Below, one piece after another: positions 7,178-15,444 of a DNA stretch of 54,729 nt. The stretch is from the NCBI RefSeq assembly GCF_001552155.1, contig NZ_BCQQ01000036.1:1-54729 (forward strand). The letters are read 5' to 3'. A model generated the notes under the pieces. It saw only the letters and a program-made list of their open reading frames with translations. It did no database searches and was not told the origin of the DNA. This DNA comes from Actinomadura formosensis NBRC 14204 (lineage in GTDB: Bacteria; Actinomycetota; Actinomycetes; Streptosporangiales; Streptosporangiaceae). The first letter of the stretch is position 1. Every line of letters starts with the position of its first letter. Both the position numbers and the translations under genes were made by a program.

Positions 7178-9493
7178 ATGGCGCGATTTCTGGACGCACT
7201 GGGGCGTCTCTGCGTGCGGAGGCGGCGCACGGTCTTCGAACTGTGGGTCGCCGTCATACTGGGCGCGGGGGTCCTCGGCATCATGCACGGGGGCATGTTC
7301 GTCCAGCAGAGCACGCTGCCCGGCACCGAGACGCAGCGCGCCATCGACGCGCTCGGCCAGGACTTCCCGGCGATGACCGGGCCCACCGCGACCGTGGTCT
7401 TCCACGAGACGCCGCAGGCCGGCCCGGCGGACTGGCGGGTCGCGCTCACGATCGGCCAGTCGATCGAGAACATCGCCAAGCTGAAGCGGGTCGCGTTCGT
7501 CGAGAACCCCTATGTCCCGGGCATGGGCGGGTTGAAGGACGACAACGCGGTCGTCGTCCGGCTCAACTTCACCGGGACGATGAGCGATGTCGGCCCCGCC
7601 GACCTCGACGCGCTGAACCGGGCCGTCGAGCCGGCCCGGATGGCCGGGCTGGAGGTGAAGTTCGGCGGCATCGTCGCAATGATCCTCAACCAGCCGAAGG
7701 GCGGGCCGCAGGAGGGCGTCGGGATCATCCTGGCGCTGGTGGTGCTGCTGCTGGCGTTCGGGTCGTTCCTCGCGGCGGGCATCCCGATCCTGGTGTCGCT
7801 GTGCGGGATGGCCGTCGCCTATTCGCTGATCCATTTCTCGGCGTCGCTGTTCCAGATCGCGCCGACCGCGCCGATGGTCGCCGCCATGCTCGGCATCGGC
7901 GCCGGAATCGACTACGCGCTGTTCATCGTCACCCGCTACCGGCAGCAGCTCGCCGAGGGCGACGACGTCGAGACCGCGGTCGGCCGGGCCATGGCGCATT
8001 CGGGGCACGCCGTGGTCTTCGCGGGCGGCACCGTCGTGTTCGCGATCTGCGGGCTGTTCCTGTCCGGGATCGAGTTCATCGGACGCATCGGAATCGCCAC
8101 CGCGCTGGCCGTCGCGATCATGGTCGTGGCCGCGCTGACGCTGCTGCCCGCCGTTCTCGGCGCGCTCGGGCACCGCATCGACCGGTACCGGCTGCCGCGC
8201 GTCCGCCCCGACCGGAGTTCGCATCGCTGGACGGCGTGGGGGCGCCATGTGGACCGGCACGCCTGGCCTTACGCGATCGTCGCCACGCTCGTCCTGCTGG
8301 CGCTGTCCGTTCCGACGCTCAGCCTGCGGTTCGGCGTGATGGCGGACAGCATGTCGTCCCCGAAGATGGAGGCGCGGCAGGCCTACGACATCGTCGCCCG
8401 CGAGTTCGGCGCCGGTCACTACAGCCCGTTCGTCGTCGTCGCGAAAGTGCCCGGCGAGGAGAAGCGCGTCAAGCCGAAGCGGGTGGTGCCGACGGTGGAC
8501 GGCCAGGAAGGGCTGTCGGGCCTGACGGGGCCCGCCGCCGTGGCCGCGCCCAGCCCGTCTCCCCGGCCCGCCCGCCCCAAAGGCGCACCGGATCCGGACA
8601 AGAAGCCCGACAAGGACGCGCTCCTCATCGGCCGGCAATTGCAGCAGCGCCTGTCCGAGGCGCCCGGCGTCGTTTTCGTCGGCGAACCGGTGGTGACCGG
8701 GAAGACGGCGGTCCTGCAGGTCGTCCCCCGCGACGCCCCGCACGCGCAGTCGACCACCGACCTCGTCCACCACCTGCGGGACGTGGAGATCCGCGCGGTC
8801 CGCGACGCGCACCCGGGCACCGAGATCTACCTGGGCGGCGAGAACCCCGCGATCATCGACCTGGCCACCACGGTCGGCGACCGGATGCTCACCGTCGTCG
8901 TGGCGGTCGTGGGCGTCGCCCTGCTGCTGCTCGTGATCGCGTTCCGGTCGGTGGTCGTCCCGGTGAAGGCCGCGCTGATGAACCTGCTGTCGATCGGCGC
9001 CTCGTTCGGCGTCGTCACCGCCGTCTTCCAGTGGGGCTGGGGCGTCGAGCTGTTCGGCGTCGACCAGGCCATCCCGATCATGTCGTTCATCCCGCTGTTC
9101 ATGTTCGCCCTGATCTTCGGGCTGTCCATGGACTACGAGGTCTTCCTGCTCTCCCGGATCAAGGAGGAGTACGAGCGGACGGGGGACCCGCACGAGTCCG
9201 TGGTGACCGGTATCGGGGCCACCGCGCGGCTCATCACCTCCGCCGCGCTCATCATGATCTTCGTGTTCGCGAGCTTCGTCCCGCAGCCGGACCCGACGGT
9301 GAAGATGATGGCGCTCGGCCTCGCGGTCGCCGTCGCGATGGACGCCACGATCGTCCGGCTCGTCCTCGTCCCGGCCCTGATGAGCCTGCTGGGCCACGCC
9401 AACTGGTGGTGGCCGGGCCGCGGCCGCCCGGTCGCGCCCCCGCCGCCTCCGGAACCGGTCAGCGAACAACTGGAACTGGAGCTGACGAGCTGA
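7178..9493 (+). CDS. MMPL family RND transporter
   Basis: 771 residues from ATG 7178 (a GTG at 7163 is in frame but lacks family sequence). Architecture: one helix near 19-36; a periplasmic domain to about 180; helices 2-6 (about 180-330); a helix near 365; a second extracytoplasmic domain (about 390-565) with a Pro/Lys-rich insert; and a final cluster of five helices. The paired proton-relay motifs are intact: GAGIDYALFIVTRYR in the first half and GLSMDYEVFLLSR in the second. Family members export lipids, siderophores or drugs. The Pro-rich end (VAPPPPPEPV) is unusual. Divergent from its likely TetR repressor. Confidence 0.9.
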   Translation: MARFLDALGRLCVRRRRTVFELWVAVILGAGVLGIMHGGMFVQQSTLPGTETQRAIDALGQDFPAMTGPTATVVFHETPQAGPADWRVALTIGQSIENIAKLKRVAFVENPYVPGMGGLKDDNAVVVRLNFTGTMSDVGPADLDALNRAVEPARMAGLEVKFGGIVAMILNQPKGGPQEGVGIILALVVLLLAFGSFLAAGIPILVSLCGMAVAYSLIHFSASLFQIAPTAPMVAAMLGIGAGIDYALFIVTRYRQQLAEGDDVETAVGRAMAHSGHAVVFAGGTVVFAICGLFLSGIEFIGRIGIATALAVAIMVVAALTLLPAVLGALGHRIDRYRLPRVRPDRSSHRWTAWGRHVDRHAWPYAIVATLVLLALSVPTLSLRFGVMADSMSSPKMEARQAYDIVAREFGAGHYSPFVVVAKVPGEEKRVKPKRVVPTVDGQEGLSGLTGPAAVAAPSPSPRPARPKGAPDPDKKPDKDALLIGRQLQQRLSEAPGVVFVGEPVVTGKTAVLQVVPRDAPHAQSTTDLVHHLRDVEIRAVRDAHPGTEIYLGGENPAIIDLATTVGDRMLTVVVAVVGVALLLLVIAFRSVVVPVKAALMNLLSIGASFGVVTAVFQWGWGVELFGVDQAIPIMSFIPLFMFALIFGLSMDYEVFLLSRIKEEYERTGDPHESVVTGIGATARLITSAALIMIFVFASFVPQPDPTVKMMALGLAVAVAMDATIVRLVLVPALMSLLGHANWWWPGRGRPVAPPPPPEPVSEQLELELTS

Positions 9494-9505
9494 CCGCGAG
9501 AGGGC

Positions 9506-10063
9506 TCACCGGTCGACGTCGTGAGCCTCGGCGTGCTCGCGCCGGACCGTGGCGGACCGGCCGGTCGCCGTCTCGCGGAACACCGTGTCGACGGTCTTCA
9601 TGCGTATTTCTTCCAGGACCGCGACCTGCGCATCCGCGCGCTCCAGCAGAGTGCGCAGCCGGCCGGCGTCCAGCCCCGGTTCCTGGTCGGCGAGGGCGAG
9701 CAGGGTGCGCCACCCGGCGGCCTTGCCCTCGACGGCCAGGCGCAGCATTTCCACTTCCACGAGATCGCTCAGGGGCGAGCGGCTGAGCAGCCGGCCGTTG
9801 AGCTTCAGCCGGCCCGCCTTCTCGGCTCCCCATGCCACCAGGCTCTTGGCCCGGTTGACCGGCAGCTCCAGCGACCGCATGATCGCCAGCAGGGCCCCGC
9901 GGTCGGCGGCGATGTCGTCCGCCAGCCGTCTCAGGCGCTCGGCGTCGCCGGAGTCGCGGTGCGCCCGCGCGACCCGGCGGGCCAGTTCCACCCCGCCGGC
10001 CGCCCCGGTCAGATGGTCGTTCAGATAGATGCGCAGCAATCCGCGGTCGTCACTTGTCGGCAT
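9506..10063 (-). CDS. Hypothetical helical protein, ferritin-like fold possible
   Basis: 185 residues from ATG 10063. It is predicted almost wholly helical with long charged amphipathic helices (GGVELARRVARAHRDSGDAE, RLRRLADDIAADRGALLAIM, KAAGWRTLLALADQEPGLDA). No signal peptide, Cys or membrane segment is present. The size and helix pattern resemble DUF892-like/ferritin-like hypothetical proteins of actinomycetes, but I see no clear metal-binding ExxH pair, so the family is a guess. It lies 40 nt from the VapC-like gene on the same strand and ends 12 nt from the end of the convergent mmpL. Confidence 0.7.
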   Translation of the reverse strand: MPTSDDRGLLRIYLNDHLTGAAGGVELARRVARAHRDSGDAERLRRLADDIAADRGALLAIMRSLELPVNRAKSLVAWGAEKAGRLKLNGRLLSRSPLSDLVEVEMLRLAVEGKAAGWRTLLALADQEPGLDAGRLRTLLERADAQVAVLEEIRMKTVDTVFRETATGRSATVRREHAEAHDVDR

Positions 10064-10103
10064 CTGTCTCTGGTACCCCGAGCCGGCCGCGTAAACGGCG
10101 CTT

Positions 10104-10493
10104 TTACGGGATCTGCTCGACCCGGACGCCGGGGACGGCCTCGTAGACGTCGGGATCGGCGGTGATCAGCGGCCAGCGCCGCCAGCGGGCGGACCACGCG
10201 GCCTGCGCCGCGTCGATCCCCAGGTTGGGGATCGTGGTGACGAGGAGGCCGGTCTGCTGCGCGATCACGTGGTCGAGGTCGTCCACGTGCACGACCTGCA
10301 TGCCGGGCAGCCGCTCCAGGACGGTGCGGCCGTGGTCCGGGACGATCTGCCACGCGCGGGCGAGCGCGGTGGCGGGGATGACGATGGTCGCGTGCTGCGC
10401 GATGGACGCGCGGAGCCGGGCACGGACATAGATGGTCTTGCCGGTGGCGAGGTCCAGGAGGGCGGTCGCGTCGAAGACGTGACCGGTGATCAC
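10104..10493 (-). CDS. PIN-domain VapC-like toxin, one acidic residue altered
   Basis: 129 residues from GTG 10493, overlapping the antitoxin gene by 4 nt. A PIN fold is suggested by VFDATALLDLATG near the N-terminus (first Asp), the central DAAQAAW and the ITADPDVYEAV segment (last Asp). The second acidic position, typically a Glu after a PATALAEAW-type helix, reads PATALARAW: the expected Glu is Arg. VapC toxins are Mg-dependent ribonucleases needing these acids, so this copy may be weak or inactive. It pairs with the upstream small gene as a type II toxin-antitoxin module. Confidence 0.75.
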   Translation of the reverse strand: MITGHVFDATALLDLATGKTIYVRARLRASIAQHATIVIPATALARAWQIVPDHGRTVLERLPGMQVVHVDDLDHVIAQQTGLLVTTIPNLGIDAAQAAWSARWRRWPLITADPDVYEAVPGVRVEQIP

Positions 10494-10729
10494 GCGACGT
10501 CCCTGCGGTCCGGCGTGCCGCGTTCGACGAGACGGTTCACCATCGCCTGCTCGTCGGGGCTCGGCGGGCCGAACAGGTCGTCGATCGTGGAGGCGTCCCG
10601 CAGGTAGGCCAGCTTGAGGCGCGCCCCGTCCGCGAGGAACCCGGACACCGAGGCGATCTTCTTGTCCTCGGCGAGCCCCTGCAACGTGGCGGCAAGCTCG
10701 TCAGGGAGCGTGATGTTGAGTCTCGCCAT
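10490..10729 (-). CDS. VapB-like antitoxin (ribbon-helix-helix type)
   Basis: 79 residues from ATG 10729. The head MARLNITLPDELAATLQGLA has the strand-helix start of a ribbon-helix-helix DNA-binding antitoxin. The C-terminal region is acidic and Pro-containing (IDDLFGPPSPDEQAMVNRLV), suited to binding a PIN toxin. It is upstream of the toxin gene and overlaps it by 4 nt (GTGA), the usual antitoxin-first order. Stoichiometric translation coupling and autoregulation are likely but inferred. Confidence 0.75.
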   Translation of the reverse strand: MARLNITLPDELAATLQGLAEDKKIASVSGFLADGARLKLAYLRDASTIDDLFGPPSPDEQAMVNRLVERGTPDRRDVA

Positions 10730-10769
10730 GGGCCACACGATACACACTCGACCGCCCTCCAGTGTGTAT

Positions 10770-11135
10770 TCAGGTGGGGGAGGCTCCGGGACGGAGGGTC
10801 GCGAGCGTCCGGGCCGGCCAGTCCCGCTCGGCGGTGGACGTCACCCGGGCGATGTGCTGGATGCCCGCCTGGAACGGCGATGCGAGCTCGTCATGGCGGA
10901 GCGCCCGGCCGTCTCCGGCGAAGAATCCGCGTTGCGGGTCGTCGAGGAAGTCGAGGCGCCGCTGGAGGACCGCGGACCGGCCCTCGGCCGACGGCAGCAG
11001 ATGCGGGAAGGCCAGCAGGACGAAGTGCCGGTTGCGGTCGGAGATCTCCAGGTCGTCCGGCGCGGTGAGCCGCCGCAGCTCGTAGGCGTGCATGTCACGT
11101 TCGGCCAGGAAGCCGAGGATCGCGAGTTCGAGTAT
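10770..11135 (-). pseudogene. PadR-family regulator collapsed by in-frame internal deletion
   Basis: Reading from position 11135, the frame gives ILELAILGFLAERDMHAYEL, the canonical first helix of PadR regulators. The next residues jump straight to RRLTAPDDLEISDRNRHFVL, which belongs to the effector part of long PadR proteins, and continue as the PadR C-terminal domain (RRLDFLDDPQRGFFAGDG). The winged-helix recognition region normally between them (about 45-60 residues) is absent. No ATG, GTG or TTG precedes the first helix: a stop lies 11 codons upstream and the codon at the expected start is ATA, 8 nt after GGGGAGG. A shorter ATG frame starts at 11093 (107 aa). It is most likely a dead or degenerate regulator. 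Confidence 0.7.
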
Positions 11136-11272
11136 GGCCCGTACCTCCCCGATTCGAGGTACTCAGAAAGCGGCACTCCGCTTTGCGGCCCGGTTTCCGT
11201 CGATCCAGCCGGTCGCCGTTCGTATGGAGGATGGGACGGCCGGCACCGGGCCGGCGTCCGAGACGGGTGGTG

Positions 11273-12118
11273 ATGACGATGGGCGAGGTCAGAACGCTGC
11301 TGGACGGCCGGGGACTGGTCGAGTCGCCGCGCTGGCACGGGGACCGGCTGTACTTCTCCGACTGGTCCGCGGGCGAGGTCGTCGCCGTCGGCCTGGACGG
11401 TGCCGCCGAAGTGGTCGCGCGGGTGAGGTCGCTGCCGCTGTGCACGGCATGGCTCGACGACCGGCTCATGATCGTCTCGTCGGCGGACGGGCGGCTGCTG
11501 CGCCGTGACCCCGATGGAACCCTGGTCGCCCACGCCGAACTCGGCCCATCCGGCTGGAACGACGTCGTCGCCGACGGCCGCGGCGGCCTCTACGTCAACG
11601 CCGTCGGCTTCGACCCGATGTCCGGTGAAGTGTCCAAGCCCGGGTCCGTCTCTCTGGTCGCGGACGGCTCGGTACGCCAGGTGGCGGACGACATCGCGTT
11701 CCCCAACGGAATGGCGGTGACGCCCGACAAGTCCACACTGATCGTCGCGGACTCCTACCGCCACAATCTCGTGGCCTTCGACATCGACGCGGACGGCGGG
11801 CTGTCGGGCCGCCGGGTCTGGGCCGATCTGGGGGAGGCCGCCGCCCCGGACGGCATCTGCGTGGACGCGGAGGACGCGGTCTGGTACGCCGACGTCCCCA
11901 ACCGGCGCTGCGTGCGCGTCGCGGAGGGCGGCGAGATCCTGCAAACCGTCCACCTGGACCGCGGCGGCTTCGCCTGCGCGCTGGGCGGCCCGGACGGCAG
12001 GACGCTGTTCATCACCGCCGCCGAATGGCGCGGCATGACCGAGACCGAACCGGTCGCACCCGGCTCCGGCCGGATCCTCGCCACCGAAGTGGACGTCCCG
12101 GGCGCCGGCCGGCGGTAA
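11273..12118 (+). CDS. SMP-30/gluconolactonase family protein
   Basis: 281 residues from ATG 11273 (ATG 11279 and GTG 11270 are alternatives). A six-bladed beta-propeller of the SMP-30/gluconolaconase/LRE-like family is shown by VESPRWHGDRLYFSDW (the conserved Glu metal ligand), GWNDVVADGRGGLYVNAVG, FPNGMAVTPD (Asn ligand) and LIVADSYRHNL (Asp ligand). These positions build the divalent-metal site of lactonases. The protein has no signal peptide and is probably cytoplasmic. The natural lactone is unknown. It stands alone, with the PadR remnant divergent to it; that regulator may once have controlled it. Confidence 0.88.
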   Translation: MTMGEVRTLLDGRGLVESPRWHGDRLYFSDWSAGEVVAVGLDGAAEVVARVRSLPLCTAWLDDRLMIVSSADGRLLRRDPDGTLVAHAELGPSGWNDVVADGRGGLYVNAVGFDPMSGEVSKPGSVSLVADGSVRQVADDIAFPNGMAVTPDKSTLIVADSYRHNLVAFDIDADGGLSGRRVWADLGEAAAPDGICVDAEDAVWYADVPNRRCVRVAEGGEILQTVHLDRGGFACALGGPDGRTLFITAAEWRGMTETEPVAPGSGRILATEVDVPGAGRR

Positions 12119-12243
12119 GGACACCCGCCACCGATGACGAGCCCACGCGCCCGAACGGCCGATCACGTATGCCGGCGGATGCTCGGCTCGCTCGTGGTCG
12201 TCGGGGACGGTGACCGCCGTGGTGTTCGAAGATCAGCGGGGCG

Positions 12244-12440
12244 GTAGAGTCGCGGGTGGCATGAACTGACGCGGGGTGCCCCATGTGGGGAGAATCGGGA
12301 AGCCGGTGGAATTCCGGCACGGGCCCGCCGCGGTGACCGGGGAGCTGCCACCCAGGCGCGTTCGCGCAGCCACTGGCCGTCCGGCCGGGAAGGCGGGTGG
12401 TCGAGCGTCGATCCGGAAGTCCGAAGACCGGCCTCGCTCC
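12244..12440 (+). promoter_or_regulatory. Cobalamin (AdoCbl-type) riboswitch upstream of bluB
   Basis: The RNA contains the class consensus in order: GGGAAGCCGGTGGAATTCCG (about 12297-12316), CCCGCCGCGGTGA (12324-12336), the B12 box AGCCACTGG (12368-12376), GGGAAGGCGGG, and the 3' segment CCGGAAGTCCGAAGACCGGC (about 12413-12432). Order and spacing match the cobalamin riboswitch. It lies 45-240 nt before bluB, so it probably represses lower-ligand synthesis when B12 is plentiful. Confidence 0.93.
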
Positions 12441-12464
12441 GAACGGCCGCCGTTCACGGCGGCC
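12441..12464 (+). promoter_or_regulatory. Candidate expression platform of the bluB riboswitch
   Basis: Two mutually exclusive hairpins share bases: GAACGG/CCGTTC (12441-12446 with 12450-12455) and the stronger GGCCGCCG/CGGCGGCC (12445-12452 with 12457-12464). No T-run follows, so control through ribosome access or Rho is more likely than intrinsic termination. The role is inferred. Confidence 0.45.
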
Positions 12465-12484
12465 CGATGCAGCGGGAGCCTGCC

Positions 12485-13099
12485 GTGAACGTCTATGACG
12501 CCATCCACCGCCGCCGTGACGTGCGCGCCGAATTCACCGGCGCGCCGATCCCGCCGGACGTCCTCGACCGGGTCCTGGAGGCCGCGCACGCCGCGCCCAG
12601 TGTCGGGCTGTCGCAGCCATGGGATTTCATCCTCGTGGGCGACTCCGCCGCCCGGCGCGCGTTCTACGACCACGTCCAGTCGGAACGCGCCGCCTTCGCC
12701 GCCACCCTGACGGGCGCCGCCGCCGAACGCTTCGCGCGGATCAAGATCGACGGGATTCTGGAGTCCAGCCTGTCGATCGTGGTCACCTACGATCCCGAAC
12801 GCGGCGGCCCGGCGGTCCTGGGCAGGCACGCGATCGCCGACGCGGGGCTGTACTCGGTCTGCCTGGCCATCCAGAATCTGTGGCTCGCCGCCACCGTGGA
12901 GAACCTCGGCGTCGGGTGGGTGTCGTTCTATCGGGAACCGTACCTGCGCGACCTGCTCGGCATTCCCGAGGCCATCCGTCCGGTCGCCTGGCTCTGCCTC
13001 GGCCCGGTCACCCGTCTCCAATCCGCTCCGGATCTCGAACGGCACGGCTGGCGCCGGCGCCGTCCGCTGGACGCAGCCGTCCACCACGACCGCTGGTGA
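12485..13099 (+). CDS. bluB: 5,6-dimethylbenzimidazole synthase BluB
   Basis: 204 residues from GTG 12485, with GGGAG seven bases upstream. BluB is an oxygen-dependent flavin-destructase that cuts reduced FMN to make 5,6-dimethylbenzimidazole, the lower ligand of cobalamin. The nitroreductase-like fold is visible in AIHRRRDVRAEFTGAPIPPD, the AAPSVGLSQPWDFILV FMN-binding stretch, and NLWLAATVENLGVGWVSF. The RRDVR start and the ILGVSF-type end are those of BluB rather than generic nitroreductases. A cobalamin riboswitch precedes it, which supports the call. Its 3' end overlaps the convergent glycosyltransferase gene by 92 nt. No other cobalamin genes are in the window. Confidence 0.93.
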   Translation: MNVYDAIHRRRDVRAEFTGAPIPPDVLDRVLEAAHAAPSVGLSQPWDFILVGDSAARRAFYDHVQSERAAFAATLTGAAAERFARIKIDGILESSLSIVVTYDPERGGPAVLGRHAIADAGLYSVCLAIQNLWLAATVENLGVGWVSFYREPYLRDLLGIPEAIRPVAWLCLGPVTRLQSAPDLERHGWRRRRPLDAAVHHDRW

Positions 13100-14195
13100 G
13101 AACGTACGGGGTGTTCCGAAGGCGGACGGCCATGTGGACGAGGAAGAACACGCCGGCCAGCAGGTAGCAGTTCGCGACGGGGGTCAGCAGGATGTGGAAG
13201 CCGTATTCGAGCGGGTGGCCGTTATGGGGCGTCCACCACAGCGGAGACAGTGCGAACAGGATGTAGCCGGCCAGGGCGGTCTTCCGGTTGTTGTTGCGGA
13301 TCAGGACCGCCAGTGCCGGGACGATCCATGCCCAGTGGTGCGCCCAGGAGATGGGGGAGACCAGCAGGCCGGTCGCGCCTGTGACGGCTGTCGCGCTCAG
13401 CCAGTCGCCTCGCCTTGCCCATAGGGCGGCGACCGTGAGGCCGAAGACGCCGATGGTCAGCGGAATGGCGGTGTACCAGTCGCCCACCTCGCCCGTCCCC
13501 CGCAATATGCGGGTCAGCGCGCCGTACGGGGATTGGTTGCTGATGTACGGGACGCCCACGCGTGACGTGTCGTAGAACGTGCGCAGCCAATAGAGGCGGG
13601 ACGCGTCCGGGGCGATGAAGCAGGCGAGCAGGGTGCAGACGGCGAAGGTCGCGGTCGCCGTGAAAGCGTCCCTCGTCCGCCGCGTCACCAGGAGCAGGAC
13701 GACGAAGACGGCCGGGGTCAGCTTGATCGCGGTCGCGATGCCGATGCCGATTCCGGCGGGACGGCCGAGGGCGACGCGGTGCATGTCCGCGAGGACGAGG
13801 GCGAGCAGGAACAGGTTGACCTGGCCGAGGAAGAACGAGTGCCAGATCGGTTCGAGGAGCAGCCCCGCCGCCACGACGGCGGCCAGGGAAGCGCGGCGGC
13901 CCGTGAGTTTCAGCGTCGTCCGGCAGGCCCATGCGAAGGCCGCCAGCGAGGCCAGTTGCCACAGCATCCGGGCCGGTCGGAGCGGCAACGCGGACAGCGG
14001 AGTGAACAACGCGGCCATGAAAGGCGTGTTGGTGAACCAGTGGTCGGCGAGCTGCTCCTCGTAGAGCCTCGCGTCATCTGTTACGGCGTGCCCGCCCAGC
14101 CAGTAGATATGGAAATCCAGCGAGTCGTAGATAATGGAGAAAAGAACGATTCCAAGGATTTCGAGAGCCAGAACCAATGACACCCAGCGCTTCAT
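13008..14195 (-). CDS. GT87 family polyprenol-phosphate-dependent mannosyltransferase
   Basis: 395 residues from ATG 14195. It is a multi-pass membrane protein with about ten hydrophobic helices beginning at WVSLVLALEILGIVLFSIIY. The first extracytoplasmic loop, DSLDFHIYWLGGHAVTDDAR, carries the Asp/Tyr pattern of the DUF2029/GT87 family (alpha-1,2-mannosyltransferases such as PimE). Other marks are FTNTPFMAALFTPLSALP, FFLGQVNLFLLALVL and the SPISWAHHWAWIVPAL segment. The donor is probably polyprenyl-phosphate-mannose; the acceptor is unknown (PIM, lipomannan or another envelope glycan). The 3' end overlaps the end of bluB tail to tail. Confidence 0.85.
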   Translation of the reverse strand: MKRWVSLVLALEILGIVLFSIIYDSLDFHIYWLGGHAVTDDARLYEEQLADHWFTNTPFMAALFTPLSALPLRPARMLWQLASLAAFAWACRTTLKLTGRRASLAAVVAAGLLLEPIWHSFFLGQVNLFLLALVLADMHRVALGRPAGIGIGIATAIKLTPAVFVVLLLVTRRTRDAFTATATFAVCTLLACFIAPDASRLYWLRTFYDTSRVGVPYISNQSPYGALTRILRGTGEVGDWYTAIPLTIGVFGLTVAALWARRGDWLSATAVTGATGLLVSPISWAHHWAWIVPALAVLIRNNNRKTALAGYILFALSPLWWTPHNGHPLEYGFHILLTPVANCYLLAGVFFLVHMAVRLRNTPYVLTSGRGGRLRPADGAGASRAVRDPERIGDG

Positions 14196-14328
14196 GCGGA
14201 TAACGGTGTCGGGCGCCACGCTCAACGGTCATCGGACCGCCGGCCACATTCCTGACGGCCGCTTGTAGCCCGGAGAATTACGCCTCTGGGCCAATGTGCC
14301 GGCGGGGGAGGGCGGTTACGCTCGCCGC

Positions 14329-15444
14329 ATGGTCGCGCAACCGCTGAGCCGGGTACGCCACGTCTCGTGGAGGGTCCTCACCTGGGGCGGGGCCGCCCTC
14401 TACCCGGTCGTCGTCTACGTCGGGTTGCCGAACGGGCTCCTCGACGTGGAATTCCTTGCGGTGGTCGTGCTGACGGTGCTCGTCATGACGCTGCTGCGGC
14501 GCAATCCGCTGCCGGCCTTCGCGGTCCTGCTCCTCACGTGGACCGCTCCCTTGGCCGTGATGCCCAACCTGGCGATCGGCGGCCTGCAACTGGTCTTCAC
14601 CGATCTCGCCGTCGGCCGCATCGCGGCCGGGTATCCGCGCCGGGTCTCGATCACCGTCGCCGTTATCGCCGGCCTGGTGCAGGCGGCCGCGGTGCTGGTC
14701 TTCCTCACCTGGATGTACATCCCGGACGTGTCCTTCTTCATCACGATCGTCCTGGCGTTGGCCGTCTCGTGGATGGTGGGGAACAGCGTCCGGGTGCGCC
14801 GCCTGCACGCCCGGGCGCTGCACGAGCAGGCGATCGCCGAGGAGCGGCTCCGGATAGCGCGGGAACTGCACGACATGGTCGCCCACAGCATCGGGATCAT
14901 CGCCATCCAGGCCGGGGTGGGCGGACGGGTGATCGAGACCCAGCCGGCGGAGGCCCGTAACGCGCTGGCCGCGATCGAGGCCACCAGCCGCGACACCCTG
15001 TCCGGGTTGCGCAGGATGGTCACCGCGCTCCGCAAGGACGACCCGGGCAAGGCGCCCCTGGGGCCCATGCCCGGCCTGGACGATCTGGACCGGCTCGCCG
15101 AGGCGACGAACGACGCCGGGGTTCGCGTGGACGTCCGTATCGAAGGTGAGCCGAGGCCCCTGCCGCCGGACATCGACCTGTCCGCATACCGGATCGTGCA
15201 AGAGGCGGTCACGAACGTCGTCCGGCACGCGGACATCGACCACTGCCAGGTGACCGTCGACTACCGGGACCGGGAACTCCTCCTAGAGGTCGCGGACGAC
15301 GGGCATGGCGGCGTGGTCGGTACCGGGTACGGCATCGTCGGGATGCGGGAGCGGGTCGAGCTGCTCGGCGGCGAGTTCACCGCCGGGCCGCGTCCCGGCG
15401 GCGGGTTCGGGGTGGCGGCGCGCATCCCGCTGGCGGGACGATGA
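14329..15444 (+). CDS. Sensor histidine kinase (NarL-type partner)
   Basis: 371 residues from ATG 14329. Four to five N-terminal helices (about 15-155) form a compact membrane sensor with little extracytoplasmic loop. The HisKA_3 dimerisation helix follows with phospho-acceptor His in RIARELHDMVAHSIGIIAIQ (about residue 183). The HATPase domain has YRIVQEAVTNVVRHA (N box) and the Gly-rich VGTGYGIVGMRERVELLGGE segment. This is the architecture of actinomycete orphan-type sensor kinases with unknown stimulus. It overlaps the response regulator by 4 nt (ATGA), so they form one operon. Confidence 0.92.
   Translation: MVAQPLSRVRHVSWRVLTWGGAALYPVVVYVGLPNGLLDVEFLAVVVLTVLVMTLLRRNPLPAFAVLLLTWTAPLAVMPNLAIGGLQLVFTDLAVGRIAAGYPRRVSITVAVIAGLVQAAAVLVFLTWMYIPDVSFFITIVLALAVSWMVGNSVRVRRLHARALHEQAIAEERLRIARELHDMVAHSIGIIAIQAGVGGRVIETQPAEARNALAAIEATSRDTLSGLRRMVTALRKDDPGKAPLGPMPGLDDLDRLAEATNDAGVRVDVRIEGEPRPLPPDIDLSAYRIVQEAVTNVVRHADIDHCQVTVDYRDRELLLEVADDGHGGVVGTGYGIVGMRERVELLGGEFTAGPRPGGGFGVAARIPLAGR

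Noticed and set aside
6698..9469. Long minus-strand ORF across mmpL
   Set aside because: High-GC shadow of the plus-strand MMPL gene; low-complexity composition.
14196..14225. TTG 14225 as the start of the GT87 gene
   Set aside because: ATG 14195 begins the family-like hydrophobic sequence; the 10 extra residues add nothing.
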